A DNA stretch of 23,548 nucleotides from Gemmatimonadota bacterium. Lineage in GTDB: Bacteria; Gemmatimonadota; Gemmatimonadetes; Gemmatimonadales; GWC2-71-9. Of this stretch, positions 1-7,674 are shown piece by piece. The position numbers were made by a program, and so were the translations under genes. Positions within the stretch are counted from its first letter, which is position 1. Each line of letters begins with the position of its first letter. The stretch spans positions 1 to 23,548 of the forward strand of contig JACPAP010000128.1 in NCBI GenBank assembly GCA_016180765.1, written 5' to 3'. The notes beneath the pieces were generated by a model. The model made no database searches, was not told where the DNA came from, and saw nothing but the letters and a program-made list of their open reading frames with translations.

Positions 1-652
1 GCTGGTTGTCCACCAGGATCCGGCGGACGCCGGCGGCGAGCGCCTGATCCATCTGCTCCGGGGTCTCCACCTCCACGATGACGTCCACGCCGGCGGGAGC
101 GCGGGCGAGCGCGTGGCTCAGGCGACCCGCTCCCAGGAGCGCCCAGTGATTGTCCTTGAACAGCACGGCGTCCGCGAGCGACGCTCGGTGGTTCACGCCG
201 CCGCCGACGCGCACCGCGTATTGCTCCAGCGCCCGGAGGCCCGGGGTCGTCTTCCGCGTGTCGGTGACGATCACGCCGGTCCCGGCCACGGCCTCGACCG
301 CCCGTCGGGTGACGGTCGCAATCGCAGAGAGCCGCTGTAGGAAGTTGAGCGCCGTGCGCTCCGCGCCAAGCAGGGCCGCCGCGGTGGCGCGGACCGTCGC
401 GAGGGTGGTTCCCGGATCGGCCCAGCCACCCTCGTCCACGCACGGCTGGAACCACGCACCCGGGTCCAGCTCGCGAAACGCCAGGCCCGCGATGGGGAGT
501 CCAGCCACGACGCAACGTTCTTGGGCGACGAACCTGCCGATCGCCGGCAGGAGCGCGCGAGCCGCGAGCAGGGGCGTGGTGACGTCCTCGCGGGCGCGGT
601 CCTCGGCGAGGGCGCGGCGGACTTCGGCGAGGCCCAGGGGGAGAGTGGCCAA
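1..652 (-). CDS. nadC: Nicotinate-nucleotide pyrophosphorylase (carboxylating), C-terminus cut by window edge
   Basis: NadC converts quinolinate and PRPP to nicotinate mononucleotide, CO2 and PPi in de novo NAD synthesis, in the cytoplasm. Translating the minus strand gives 217 residues with the family motifs in order: ERTALNFLQRLSAIAT (about 98-113), TDTRKTTPGLR (130-140, substrate-binding Arg/Lys), GGGVNHR (150-156) and VLFKDNH (163-169). The remaining 65-75 residues of a usual ~285-residue NadC lie beyond the left edge. The start is chosen as TTG at 652 because an in-frame TGA stands only two codons upstream; no clear Shine-Dalgarno is visible, so a slightly later start is possible. It lies 142 bases downstream of nadA on the same strand, consistent with a nadA-nadC operon, but the gap holds a strong inverted repeat that could attenuate expression. 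Confidence 0.93.
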   Translation of the reverse strand, partial: MATLPLGLAEVRRALAEDRAREDVTTPLLAARALLPAIGRFVAQERCVVAGLPIAGLAFRELDPGAWFQPCVDEGGWADPGTTLATVRATAAALLGAERTALNFLQRLSAIATVTRRAVEAVAGTGVIVTDTRKTTPGLRALEQYAVRVGGGVNHRASLADAVLFKDNHWALLGAGRLSHALARAPAGVDVIVEVETPEQMDQALAAGVRRILVDNQ

Positions 653-672
653 CGTGGTTCAGTTGAAGACGA

Positions 673-775
673 GCGGCCGGGTGGGTCCCGAAGGGCGCGT
701 TAGTGCGGCGGGCATTGCCCGAGGGGCAGGGGCGGGTGCAAGCACTACAGCGCCCGCAGGGACCCACCCGGCCGC
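673..775. repeat. Perfect 17-bp inverted repeat in the nadA-nadC gap
   Basis: The arms at 673-689 (GCGGCCGGGTGGGTCCC) and 759-775 are exact reverse complements enclosing a 69-base loop that itself contains small palindromes (for example GGGCATTGCCC at 710-720). The structure fills most of the space between nadA and nadC and would form a very stable stem in the nadA-nadC transcript. No T-run follows on either strand, so it is not a classical terminator. It could be a transcript-stabilising or attenuating hairpin, a small structured RNA, or a palindromic mobile repeat. I do not recognise it as a known riboswitch. Confidence 0.8.
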
Positions 776-794
776 GAGTCGCGAGACACGATGC

Positions 795-1748
795 TCAACC
801 AATCGCCAGCATGCGGTCAATCGCCCGGCGGGCGCGGGCCGCTACGTCCGGCGGGACGGTGACCTCGTGTTTAAGGTCGCGGAGCGAATCCCGGAGGTTC
901 TCCAGCGTGATCATCTTCATGTAGCGGCACTCCGCTTCCTCCGCTACCGGGTAGAACGCCTTCTCGGGATTCTCGCGCCGCAGCCGGTACAGCACGCCGG
1001 TCTCGGTGGCCACGACGAACCGCCGGGCCTGAGACTCTCGAGCGCGAACCATCATCTGCTCCGTGGAAACGATGTGGGTGCGCTCTCGGGGGATGTCGCC
1101 GACGGAGATGCTGTACAGGGTGTTCGAGACGCACCCGCACTCCGGGTGCACCAGAAACTCGGCGTCCTGCATGGCGCGCCGTTTGACGGCCACGGCCTCG
1201 GGCGTGAGCCCGGCGTGCACGTGGCACTCGCCCAGCCAGACGTCCATCTGGCGGCCGGTCACCTGGCGCAGATAGTTCCCCAGGAAGAAGTCCGGCAGGA
1301 AGAGCACCGGCACATCGGGGGGCAGCGCCTTGATCACCGCCACCGCGTTGCCGGAGGTGCAGCAGTAGTCCGCCTCGGCCTTCACTGCGGCGCTGGTGTT
1401 CACGTACGCCACCACCACGCCGTTGGGATGCTCGGCGCGCCAGGTCCGCACGTCCTCGGCCTGAATGGTCGCCGCCAGCGAGCATCCGGCCTCTAGGTCG
1501 GGAATGAGCACTTTCTTGCTGGGATTGGCGATGGCGGCGGTCTCGGCCATGAAGTGCACGCCGCAGAGGACGATCAGCTCGGCGTCGATGCCGTTGGCGC
1601 TCCGCGCGAGCTTGAGCGAGTCGGCTACCACATCGGCGAGGTCCTGGATCTCGGGGCGCTTGTAATTGTGGGCCAGAATGGCCGCGCCGCGCTCGGCCTT
1701 GAGCGCGAGGATCTCGTCGACCATGTGGGTGGTGGTTTGCTGGGCCAT
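795..1748 (-). CDS. nadA: Quinolinate synthase A
   Basis: NadA condenses iminoaspartate with dihydroxyacetone phosphate to quinolinate, using a [4Fe-4S] cluster; it is the step before NadC. The 317-residue protein has AILAHNYK (23-30), LCGVHFMAETA (61-71) and the three expected cluster cysteines: C89 in DLEAGCSLA, C175 in LGECHVH and C274 in EAECRYMKM, with spacings like those of characterised NadA enzymes. Additional cysteines C204/C206 sit in HPECGC. The ATG at 1748 was chosen because the family begins near MAQQTTTHMVDEILALK; the frame stays open 42 codons further upstream, but that stretch runs back through the preceding gene's terminator hairpin and has no family character. That hairpin (1781-1807) implies a separate promoter for nadA, although no convincing -35/-10 pair was found in the short gap. 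Confidence 0.96.
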   Translation of the reverse strand: MAQQTTTHMVDEILALKAERGAAILAHNYKRPEIQDLADVVADSLKLARSANGIDAELIVLCGVHFMAETAAIANPSKKVLIPDLEAGCSLAATIQAEDVRTWRAEHPNGVVVAYVNTSAAVKAEADYCCTSGNAVAVIKALPPDVPVLFLPDFFLGNYLRQVTGRQMDVWLGECHVHAGLTPEAVAVKRRAMQDAEFLVHPECGCVSNTLYSISVGDIPRERTHIVSTEQMMVRARESQARRFVVATETGVLYRLRRENPEKAFYPVAEEAECRYMKMITLENLRDSLRDLKHEVTVPPDVAARARRAIDRMLAIG

Positions 1749-1780
1749 CTGAGAGGCGATATAGCCACGGTCGCCCACAC

Positions 1781-1807
1781 AAAACGGGGGCTCGAGAGAG
1801 CCCCCGT
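1781..1807 (-). terminator. Rho-independent terminator of the TonB receptor gene
   Basis: On the minus strand ACGGGGGCTC (1807-1798), a four-base loop and GAGCCCCCGT (1793-1784) form a perfect 10-bp stem followed immediately by a T-run (complement of 1781-1784). It lies 24 bases past the receptor stop codon at 1831-1833 and before the nadA start, so it separates the two transcription units. Confidence 0.9.
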
Positions 1808-1830
1808 CGGCGCGCTGTACGCTGGGACGA

Positions 1831-4800
1831 TCAGTTGAACGAGTAACGCAGACCAAGCTTGATTTGGTACACATCGCCGAGTCCCGCCGTCTGCTGGAGC
1901 GACGTGCTGATCAGCTGGTCGCGGATGTTCTGCAGGCGGTACCGAGCCACTCCCTGAGCATCGGCGCCACGAGCAGTCAGGGGCTGGGTCGTAACCGGGC
2001 GCTGACCGACGCCCCAATTCTGGTTCAACAGGTTGCCGACATTGACGATGTCGAGTCTGATCTGCAGCGTGTTGCGCTTACCCCCGACATTGGTGAACAC
2101 GTCTTGCGCGACGCTCAGGTCGGCGCGGTACACCATCGGCAGAAACACGGCGCTGCGCTGCGCGTACTCACCCCGGTGGGCGCTCAGATACTTGTCCTGC
2201 TGGATGAACGCCTCCCACGCGTCTCTTTGCTGCTGCACCGTGAAGGTCACGGGCGTGGCGCAGGTCGGCGGGTTGCAGGTGAACTGCTCGAAGTTCATTT
2301 CGCTGGCGTCGCGCGGAATGTAAATCAGGTCATTGCTGGTGCCGCCATCGCCGTTCAGGTCGCCAAAGAAGGTATAGCTGAAATTGCCGCCGGTGCGCCC
2401 TTCCCAGAACAGCGAGACGCTGGTCGCGCCAAAGGAGAAGTACTCCTTGCGGTAGGATACCGAGGCGAACACGCGATGCCCAGGCGAGTTGACCGAGAAT
2501 GCCAGACCGGGATCGTTCGGATCGCCGGAGTGCTGGTTGTTGTTCCATGATCCAAAGGCGATGGACCCGGGGTCCACGGTGTTTTTGGCCTCGCCATAGC
2601 TGTAGGCGACTTTGCCCGAGAGCCCTGCGGTCAGCGGCTTCTCAAACGATACGGCGACGTTCCAGGAGCGACCCACGTTCTGGTTTTTCAAGACGACGGC
2701 GTTGTCCACCGGGCAATTGATTCGGTTGGCCTGCACGCCGGATGCCGGGCAGCGGTCAACCGTCCATCGCGGGCGGGCATCCGCACCGGCGAAGTTTCCA
2801 TCCGGTGCCGGCAGGTTGGCGTTGATGTAGTAGATGCCGTTCACATCGCGGTTGTAGAGGAACTCGGCGGTTCCAATCAGGCCGAAGGGCAGTTGCTGGT
2901 CCACCGCGACGTCGGTTCTCCACAATTGCGGGAACTTGAAGCCAGGATCGGTCAGGGCCAGTTCATAGCTGGCGGCGGGAGCGCCGGTAACGCTGGCGGG
3001 CTTGTAGTGATCGGGATCCGGATGGAATGGCCGGGCGGTCGTGTTATCCAGACGTTCGAAACCCGTCAGCACTCCGGTGTTCCCAATCTGGTTGGAAATC
3101 CAGACATACGCCGGACGGCCCGTGAATATGCCGGTCCCGCCTCGCACCTGCGTATTGCGGTCGCCCAGGACGTCCCAGTTGAAACCGAATCTCGGCGACC
3201 AGAGCAGGTTCGGATCCGGCAGCTTGGCCGTGGCGTATTGCACGGTGGCGCCGGTTTCATCCCTGAAGGACAGGGCGTCAGCCAGTTGGTTCTGATACCC
3301 GGTCTCACCAAAGAACGGCACGTCGATTCTGAGGCCGGCCGTCAGCTTCACGTTGCCGAACGGCCGCCACTCCTCCTGGGCATACGCACCGGTGTAGAAC
3401 ACCTCCAGCGGTTGGATCGGCTTTTCCTGCCCCGGGATGTTGGACCAGCGCACCTGGAAGCGGCGCAGGGTCACCGGCGACGTGGTGCGGTTCGGATTCG
3501 CGAGGTAGCCGTTGGCGTCCGTGTAGAAATCGGCCAGCGAGTTGTAGACGTAGACGCTTTGCGACCCGGGGAAGAATACGTTCTCCGATTCGTAGCGCTC
3601 GGCGCTCACCCCGAACGTCATCTCGTGCTTGGGGGCGTAGATCGTGAAGTTGTCCTGCAGCTGGAAGCTGCCGTAGCGCAGCTCGTTGTTCGGAGTGAAA
3701 GGCTCAAAGCCGAACGACGTATAGACATTCGGACCTTCCACGACGTCCACGAAGGGGAAGAAGTCGCCTCGCGACTCGCGGCTCTCGTCGTGGTGGCTGT
3801 AACCCACGATGAGGTTGTTCGCCATGTTGTCGCCGATCATGGAGTTCCACTCGCCCACGATGGAGCGAATGTTCTCCTTGATGATGTAATTGGAATTCTG
3901 GAAGTTCAGTCCCGTCGTGACGCTTCGGCGCGTGCCCAGACCCAGCGAGGAGGAGTTGGAGACCAGCACGTCCGTATCCGAATCGAGGTGGGTGTATCGC
4001 AGGCTCAGCTTATTCCGGACGTTGAGGTTGTAATTCAACTTCCCCACGAACCTGGTGACCGGGGTTTCGTGATCGTAACCCTGATACGGCCCCGTGGTGT
4101 ATTGAAAGTTGGTTGACAGATAGTCGCTGAGCTGGTCCAGGTCGGACTTCAGCACTCGCGTTACACCGCCCTCGATGGCCTCCCCCCCGAGATTGGCCCT
4201 GAACGTACTTCCCGGTTGGGTGAGCCCTTCGCTCTCGAAGTTGCCGAAGAAGAAGAGCTTGTTCCGTACGATCGGGCCGCTCAGACTGACGCCGAACACG
4301 TTGAACTTGAACGTGCCGGCATCGACAGGAAGGGATTTCGCCGAGTCTCCCACCAGGCCCTCGTTCCGGAACTGATAGTAGATGGAGCCGGAGACCTGGT
4401 TGGTCCCGCTCTTGGTGATGGTGTTGACGCCAGCGCCCACGAAATTCCCCTGACGCACGTCGTACGGGGCGAGGCTCACCTTCACTTGTTCAATGGCGTC
4501 CAGGGAAATGGGAGCGACGTTGGTGCGCTCACCGGGCTGGCCGGCCAACCCGAAGGAGTTATTGAAGTACGCCCCATCCACCGTGATGTTGTTGAGCCGA
4601 TTGTCTTGACCCACAAAAGAGGCTCCGGAAGCCTGAGGAGTCAGCCGGGTGAAGTCGCCGATTCGGCGGCTGATCGTCGGCAGCGCTTCCAGGACCTCCG
4701 GGTTGATGGCCGTGGCGGCGCCGGTTCGCTCGGAGCTGAACACCCCAGTGACCGTGACCTCGTCAAGGGTTATGGCGATCGCACGGAGGACGAACGCGAG

Positions 4801-5121
4801 ATCGGTCGCGGCACCGAGGGAGAGGAAGTTGTTGGACTTGACCTGATTGCCGAACCCGATGCGAGCCACCGTCACCGTGTACGGACCACCCACCCGCATT
4901 CCGGGAATGGTGAATCGTCCATCGCTCCGGGTCCGTGCCGAATACGTGGTTCCCGAGGGGTCGTGGATGGCAGTGACCGTGGCCTCCGGAACCGGGCTCT
5001 GGTCCTCGTCGGTGACGATACCGGTGATCGAGGCGGTCGTCACGCCTTGCGCGACCAGCGCGGTTACCCCGCCGACCAGGATCACGGCAAGAGATAAGCA
5101 GACCGCAAGGAATCTTTTCAT
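1831..5121 (-). CDS. TonB-dependent receptor, Oar-like, with N-terminal carboxypeptidase-regulatory domain
   Basis: This is an outer-membrane active transporter powered by TonB-ExbBD; the substrate cannot be told from sequence. The 1096-residue product has a signal peptide (about 1-25, MKRF then a hydrophobic run ending ALVAQG), a carboxypeptidase-D regulatory-like beta-sandwich (about 29-113, SITGIVTDEDQSPVPEATV, then SDGRFTIPGMRVGGPYTV), a TonB-box-like LDEVTVTG (119-126), a plug domain with NITVDGAYFNNSFG and GAGVNTITKSGTN, and a long aromatic-rich beta-barrel ending in KLGLRYSFN, close to the usual C-terminal aromatic signal. Start ATG at 5121 is supported by GGAGG about seven bases upstream and by the signal peptide; the frame stays open 40 codons further but without signal-like sequence. 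Length and architecture match the Oar-like receptors that are expanded in Gemmatimonadota and Acidobacteriota. The gene is monocistronic, with a terminator at 1781-1807; the 144-base gap upstream (5122-5265) shows no clear promoter. Confidence 0.93.
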   Translation of the reverse strand: MKRFLAVCLSLAVILVGGVTALVAQGVTTASITGIVTDEDQSPVPEATVTAIHDPSGTTYSARTRSDGRFTIPGMRVGGPYTVTVARIGFGNQVKSNNFLSLGAATDLAFVLRAIAITLDEVTVTGVFSSERTGAATAINPEVLEALPTISRRIGDFTRLTPQASGASFVGQDNRLNNITVDGAYFNNSFGLAGQPGERTNVAPISLDAIEQVKVSLAPYDVRQGNFVGAGVNTITKSGTNQVSGSIYYQFRNEGLVGDSAKSLPVDAGTFKFNVFGVSLSGPIVRNKLFFFGNFESEGLTQPGSTFRANLGGEAIEGGVTRVLKSDLDQLSDYLSTNFQYTTGPYQGYDHETPVTRFVGKLNYNLNVRNKLSLRYTHLDSDTDVLVSNSSSLGLGTRRSVTTGLNFQNSNYIIKENIRSIVGEWNSMIGDNMANNLIVGYSHHDESRESRGDFFPFVDVVEGPNVYTSFGFEPFTPNNELRYGSFQLQDNFTIYAPKHEMTFGVSAERYESENVFFPGSQSVYVYNSLADFYTDANGYLANPNRTTSPVTLRRFQVRWSNIPGQEKPIQPLEVFYTGAYAQEEWRPFGNVKLTAGLRIDVPFFGETGYQNQLADALSFRDETGATVQYATAKLPDPNLLWSPRFGFNWDVLGDRNTQVRGGTGIFTGRPAYVWISNQIGNTGVLTGFERLDNTTARPFHPDPDHYKPASVTGAPAASYELALTDPGFKFPQLWRTDVAVDQQLPFGLIGTAEFLYNRDVNGIYYINANLPAPDGNFAGADARPRWTVDRCPASGVQANRINCPVDNAVVLKNQNVGRSWNVAVSFEKPLTAGLSGKVAYSYGEAKNTVDPGSIAFGSWNNNQHSGDPNDPGLAFSVNSPGHRVFASVSYRKEYFSFGATSVSLFWEGRTGGNFSYTFFGDLNGDGGTSNDLIYIPRDASEMNFEQFTCNPPTCATPVTFTVQQQRDAWEAFIQQDKYLSAHRGEYAQRSAVFLPMVYRADLSVAQDVFTNVGGKRNTLQIRLDIVNVGNLLNQNWGVGQRPVTTQPLTARGADAQGVARYRLQNIRDQLISTSLQQTAGLGDVYQIKLGLRYSFN

Positions 5122-5265
5122 GCAAACCTCCACTCGCTCCCTATTGAGGAGACACTCGGGGTGACATGGTTGAAGGGCGCCGGACGAACGACTATTCGGC
5201 ACGAAAGGACAGCCGGCTGCAGGGTACCAAGGGCGAGCCAAAAAGAACCCCCTGGTCGGTATCAG

Positions 5266-6657
5266 TCAAGTAACGCCCACGCCGCGGCCTTGGCCGCGCC
5301 GCTCCCACCAAAGGTAGACAGGAATCCCGGTCAAGACGACCCCGACATCCGCGAAAAACAGGAGCGGCTCGGAGATCATGTAGTTGCCCAGGAGATACAG
5401 GGCGGCGAGGAGGAAGAGCACCGGCACCACCGGGTAGCCCCAGGCGCGATAGGGTCGGTCCAGGTCGGGGCGCTTGCGCCGCAACACGAAGGTGGCCGCC
5501 ACGCCCAGGGCGTAGAACGGCCAGATGCCGATGATGAACTGGTCGGCCAGCTCGGCGAACTCCCGCACCGACACGAAGACGATCCCCAGGCCCGCCGCCA
5601 GCACGATGCTGGCCCACGGCGTCGCGAAGCGCGGATGCACCTCCGCCAGGCGTTGGAAAAAGAGCCGATCCTCCGCCATCGCGTAGAAGATCCGCGGCCC
5701 CACCATCATCGAGCCGTTGAGCGACCCAAACGCGCTCACCATCACCGCCGCGGAGACCAAGGCCACGCCCGCAGCCCCCAGGATGAGCTGCGCCGCGTCC
5801 GCCGCGATCAGCGGCGAGCCCGGCATCCGATCCAGCGGAATCAGCTTCAAGTAGACGGCATTCACCGACAGATAAATCACGATGATCCCGGCGGTGCCCA
5901 GGAACAGGGCTCGCGGCATGTTGCGTTGCGGATCCTTGACCTCGCCCGCCACGAACGACAGATCGGCCCAGCCGTCGTAGGCCCAGAGGATGGATACCAA
6001 CGCGAGCCCGAAGCCGGTGAGGGGCGACAGGGTGGTCGCCGACGGCGTGACGGCGCGGGTCAGCTCGAAGCTGGGGCTCAGCAGGAAGCCCAGGGCCACG
6101 AGTCCCAGCAGCGCGGCCACCTTGAGCACCGTGCTGATATTCTGGACCATGGCCGCCAAATGGATCCCCCGGTAATTGACGGCCCCCACGATCACGATGA
6201 ACCCCGCCGCCGTGGCCTGCGCCAGGGACAGGGGCAGCCCCGAGAACGCGGCGCCGCCCTCAATGCCCAGGAGCCGCCACAGGTACTCCGCGGACACGAT
6301 GGCGATGGCCCCCAGCGCCGCCGGCCGGATGATGAGCAGCTCGGCCCACCCGAAGAGAAACGCCGGCGCCCGGCCGAAGGCCTCGCGGATATACACGTAG
6401 ATACCGCCGGTACGGGGGAAGATGGCGGCCAACTCCGCGTAGGTGAGCGCGCCGGCCAGCGCCAATACGCCCCCCAACACCCAGCCCGCGATGAACAGCT
6501 CGGTGATGCCGACCCGATCCGCCACCACTGCGGGCGTCCGGAAGATCCCGCTCCCGATGGTGGTGCCGACCAGCACGGCGACGGCGCTGGCGAGGCCGAG
6601 TCTGCGGGGCAGACGCTCGCCCCAGCGGTCCTGCGTCGGAGAGGACATGGCCGACAA
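5266..6657 (-). CDS. APC-superfamily amino acid transporter
   Basis: An inner-membrane secondary transporter for amino acids (symport or exchange); the specific substrate is not determinable. The 463-residue protein is hydrophobic throughout, with about 12 membrane segments. The family signature GTTIGSGIF (31-39) lies in the first segment as the unwound glycine-rich substrate loop, followed by a conserved region with FPRTGGIYVYIREAFG and a W-A-Y-DGW segment. A soluble tail ends in arginine and glycine. The layout resembles the LAT/SteT-like branch. The ATG at 6657 is used; an ATG four codons in (6645-6647) is equally possible. It is divergent from ctaA, with a hairpin repeat in the shared gap. 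It lies 144 bases upstream of the receptor gene on the same strand, but no functional link is evident. Confidence 0.9.
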   Translation of the reverse strand: MSAMSSPTQDRWGERLPRRLGLASAVAVLVGTTIGSGIFRTPAVVADRVGITELFIAGWVLGGVLALAGALTYAELAAIFPRTGGIYVYIREAFGRAPAFLFGWAELLIIRPAALGAIAIVSAEYLWRLLGIEGGAAFSGLPLSLAQATAAGFIVIVGAVNYRGIHLAAMVQNISTVLKVAALLGLVALGFLLSPSFELTRAVTPSATTLSPLTGFGLALVSILWAYDGWADLSFVAGEVKDPQRNMPRALFLGTAGIIVIYLSVNAVYLKLIPLDRMPGSPLIAADAAQLILGAAGVALVSAAVMVSAFGSLNGSMMVGPRIFYAMAEDRLFFQRLAEVHPRFATPWASIVLAAGLGIVFVSVREFAELADQFIIGIWPFYALGVAATFVLRRKRPDLDRPYRAWGYPVVPVLFLLAALYLLGNYMISEPLLFFADVGVVLTGIPVYLWWERRGQGRGVGVT

Positions 6658-6670
6658 TGGTAACGCGGAG

Positions 6671-6718
6671 GCGGGAGGGGCGGCAGAAGCGGCCGGCTGC
6701 GCGGCTGGCCGCTTCTGC
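6671..6718. repeat. GCGGCAGAR-type palindromic repeat between permease and ctaA
   Basis: Units GCGGGAGGG (6671-6679) and GCGGCAGAA (6680-6688) lead into a perfect 12-bp inverted repeat: GCAGAAGCGGCC at 6683-6694 and its reverse complement at 6707-6718, around a 12-base loop. The same 9-base unit in the same head-to-head arrangement occurs inside the DUF92 gene at 11740-11828, which argues for a dispersed repeat family rather than a chance hairpin. It lies in the divergent gap and may also influence the two promoters there. Confidence 0.75.
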
Positions 6719-6756
6719 GTTGCGGTTGCGGCGGCGTGGGGCGAGGTTACACCCCC

Positions 6757-7674
6757 GTGCGAACGCTCCGAATTTTCGCTCTGGTTACGGCCGGCTTAGC
6801 CTACGGGCTCATTGTGCTCGGAGCCGTCGTCCGGATCACGGGCTCCGGAATGGGCTGCGGTGATCACTGGCCGCTGTGCAACGGCCAGCTGATACCGGAT
6901 TTCACCGACTACCGCACGGTTATCGAGTGGACCCACCGACTCGTGGCCGCGGTCGTGAGCCTCATGGTCATTGGGGTCGCCGGCCTCGCGTTACGCAAGC
7001 GGCGGGAGCTGGGCGTTGCCGGCCAGGGCGGCCCGCTGCGACCCGCCCTGCTCGCGGCCGGCTTGCTCGTCATCCCTCAGGCGTTACTGGGAGCCCTGGC
7101 CGTCTGGCGGGAGCTGCACGCCACGGTGGTGACGGCACACTTCGCCACGGCTTTGGCGCTGCTCGCGGCGTTGCTCGTCACCGGAGTGCGAGCCGGCTTC
7201 CCATCCGGCCCTCCACCGTCGGCGGCCGCCCGGCGCGGGACGGCGGCGGCGCTGCTCCTGGCGGCAGGGACGCTGCTGCTCGGGGGCTTCACCGCCAGTA
7301 CCCACGCCGGGTTCGCGTGCCAGGGATTCCCGCTCTGCAGCGGGCGACTGTGGCCATCGGTCGAAAGCGGACTGGCCGAGATCCAGTGGGTCCACCGCCT
7401 CGCGGCGTACGCGCTGGTGCTTCACTTGATCGGGCTGGCCGTGCGCTTCCGGAAGCGAGGCGAAAGCCCGGTGGCCCAGCGGCTCGCCGGGATCGCGCTG
7501 GCCGCGGCGTTGCTGCAGGTCCTGGTCGCCGCCGTCATGGTGCTGCGGTTCCTCCCGGCGGAATGGCGCGCGCTGCACGCCGCCTGCGGGACCGCGGTCT
7601 GGGTGGCCGTCGTCTGGCTCGGCGCCCGCGCCTTGCCGTGGGCCGCGGGCCGGGTGTGGCCGCGGGACGCCTGA
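6757..7674 (+). CDS. ctaA: Heme A synthase, COX15/CtaA family
   Basis: CtaA oxidises the C8 methyl of heme O to a formyl group, giving heme A for aa3-type oxidases; it is an integral membrane protein. The 305-residue protein shows the internal duplication of the family. The first half has GAVVRITGSGMGCGDHWPLC with its Cys pair, EWTHRL and a hydrophobic segment with TAHFATA. The second half has TASTHAGFACQGFPLCSG and IQWVHRLAAY, ending with LHAACGTAVW. These histidines are the heme ligands and the Cys pair in the first loop matches Bacillus-type CtaA. Start GTG 6757 is preferred because GAGG lies ten bases upstream; a GTG at 6736 in the same frame is an alternative. The stop overlaps the next start (TGATG), implying translational coupling. 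No oxidase genes are in view. Confidence 0.92.
   Translation: MRTLRIFALVTAGLAYGLIVLGAVVRITGSGMGCGDHWPLCNGQLIPDFTDYRTVIEWTHRLVAAVVSLMVIGVAGLALRKRRELGVAGQGGPLRPALLAAGLLVIPQALLGALAVWRELHATVVTAHFATALALLAALLVTGVRAGFPSGPPPSAAARRGTAAALLLAAGTLLLGGFTASTHAGFACQGFPLCSGRLWPSVESGLAEIQWVHRLAAYALVLHLIGLAVRFRKRGESPVAQRLAGIALAAALLQVLVAAVMVLRFLPAEWRALHAACGTAVWVAVVWLGARALPWAAGRVWPRDA

Noticed and set aside
673..775. NAD+ riboswitch in the nadA-nadC gap
   Set aside because: It lies downstream of nadA rather than in front of the operon and shows none of the conserved core I know of; only the inverted repeat itself can be supported.
150..1496. Long plus-strand open frame (448 codons) opposite nadC and nadA
   Set aside because: Arg/Ala/His-rich translation with no domain. 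It lies antisense to two well-conserved genes, and such frames are expected in GC-rich DNA.
1749..1874. Upstream extension of nadA by 42 codons
   Set aside because: It would run through the receptor's terminator hairpin and into the receptor gene's 3' end; the residues are unlike NadA.
2893..4116. 407-codon plus-strand open frame inside the TonB receptor region
   Set aside because: No recognisable motif; it is the antisense of a receptor with clear domains and signal peptide.
5122..5265. Terminator for the permease and promoter for the TonB receptor in this gap
   Set aside because: A T-run follows a G-run on the minus strand but no stem pairs with it, and no -35/-10 pair with proper spacing was found.
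5161..6663. 500-codon plus-strand open frame opposite the amino acid permease
   Set aside because: Composition is His/Gln/Arg/Gly-rich and hydrophilic, the mirror of a membrane protein; no family features.
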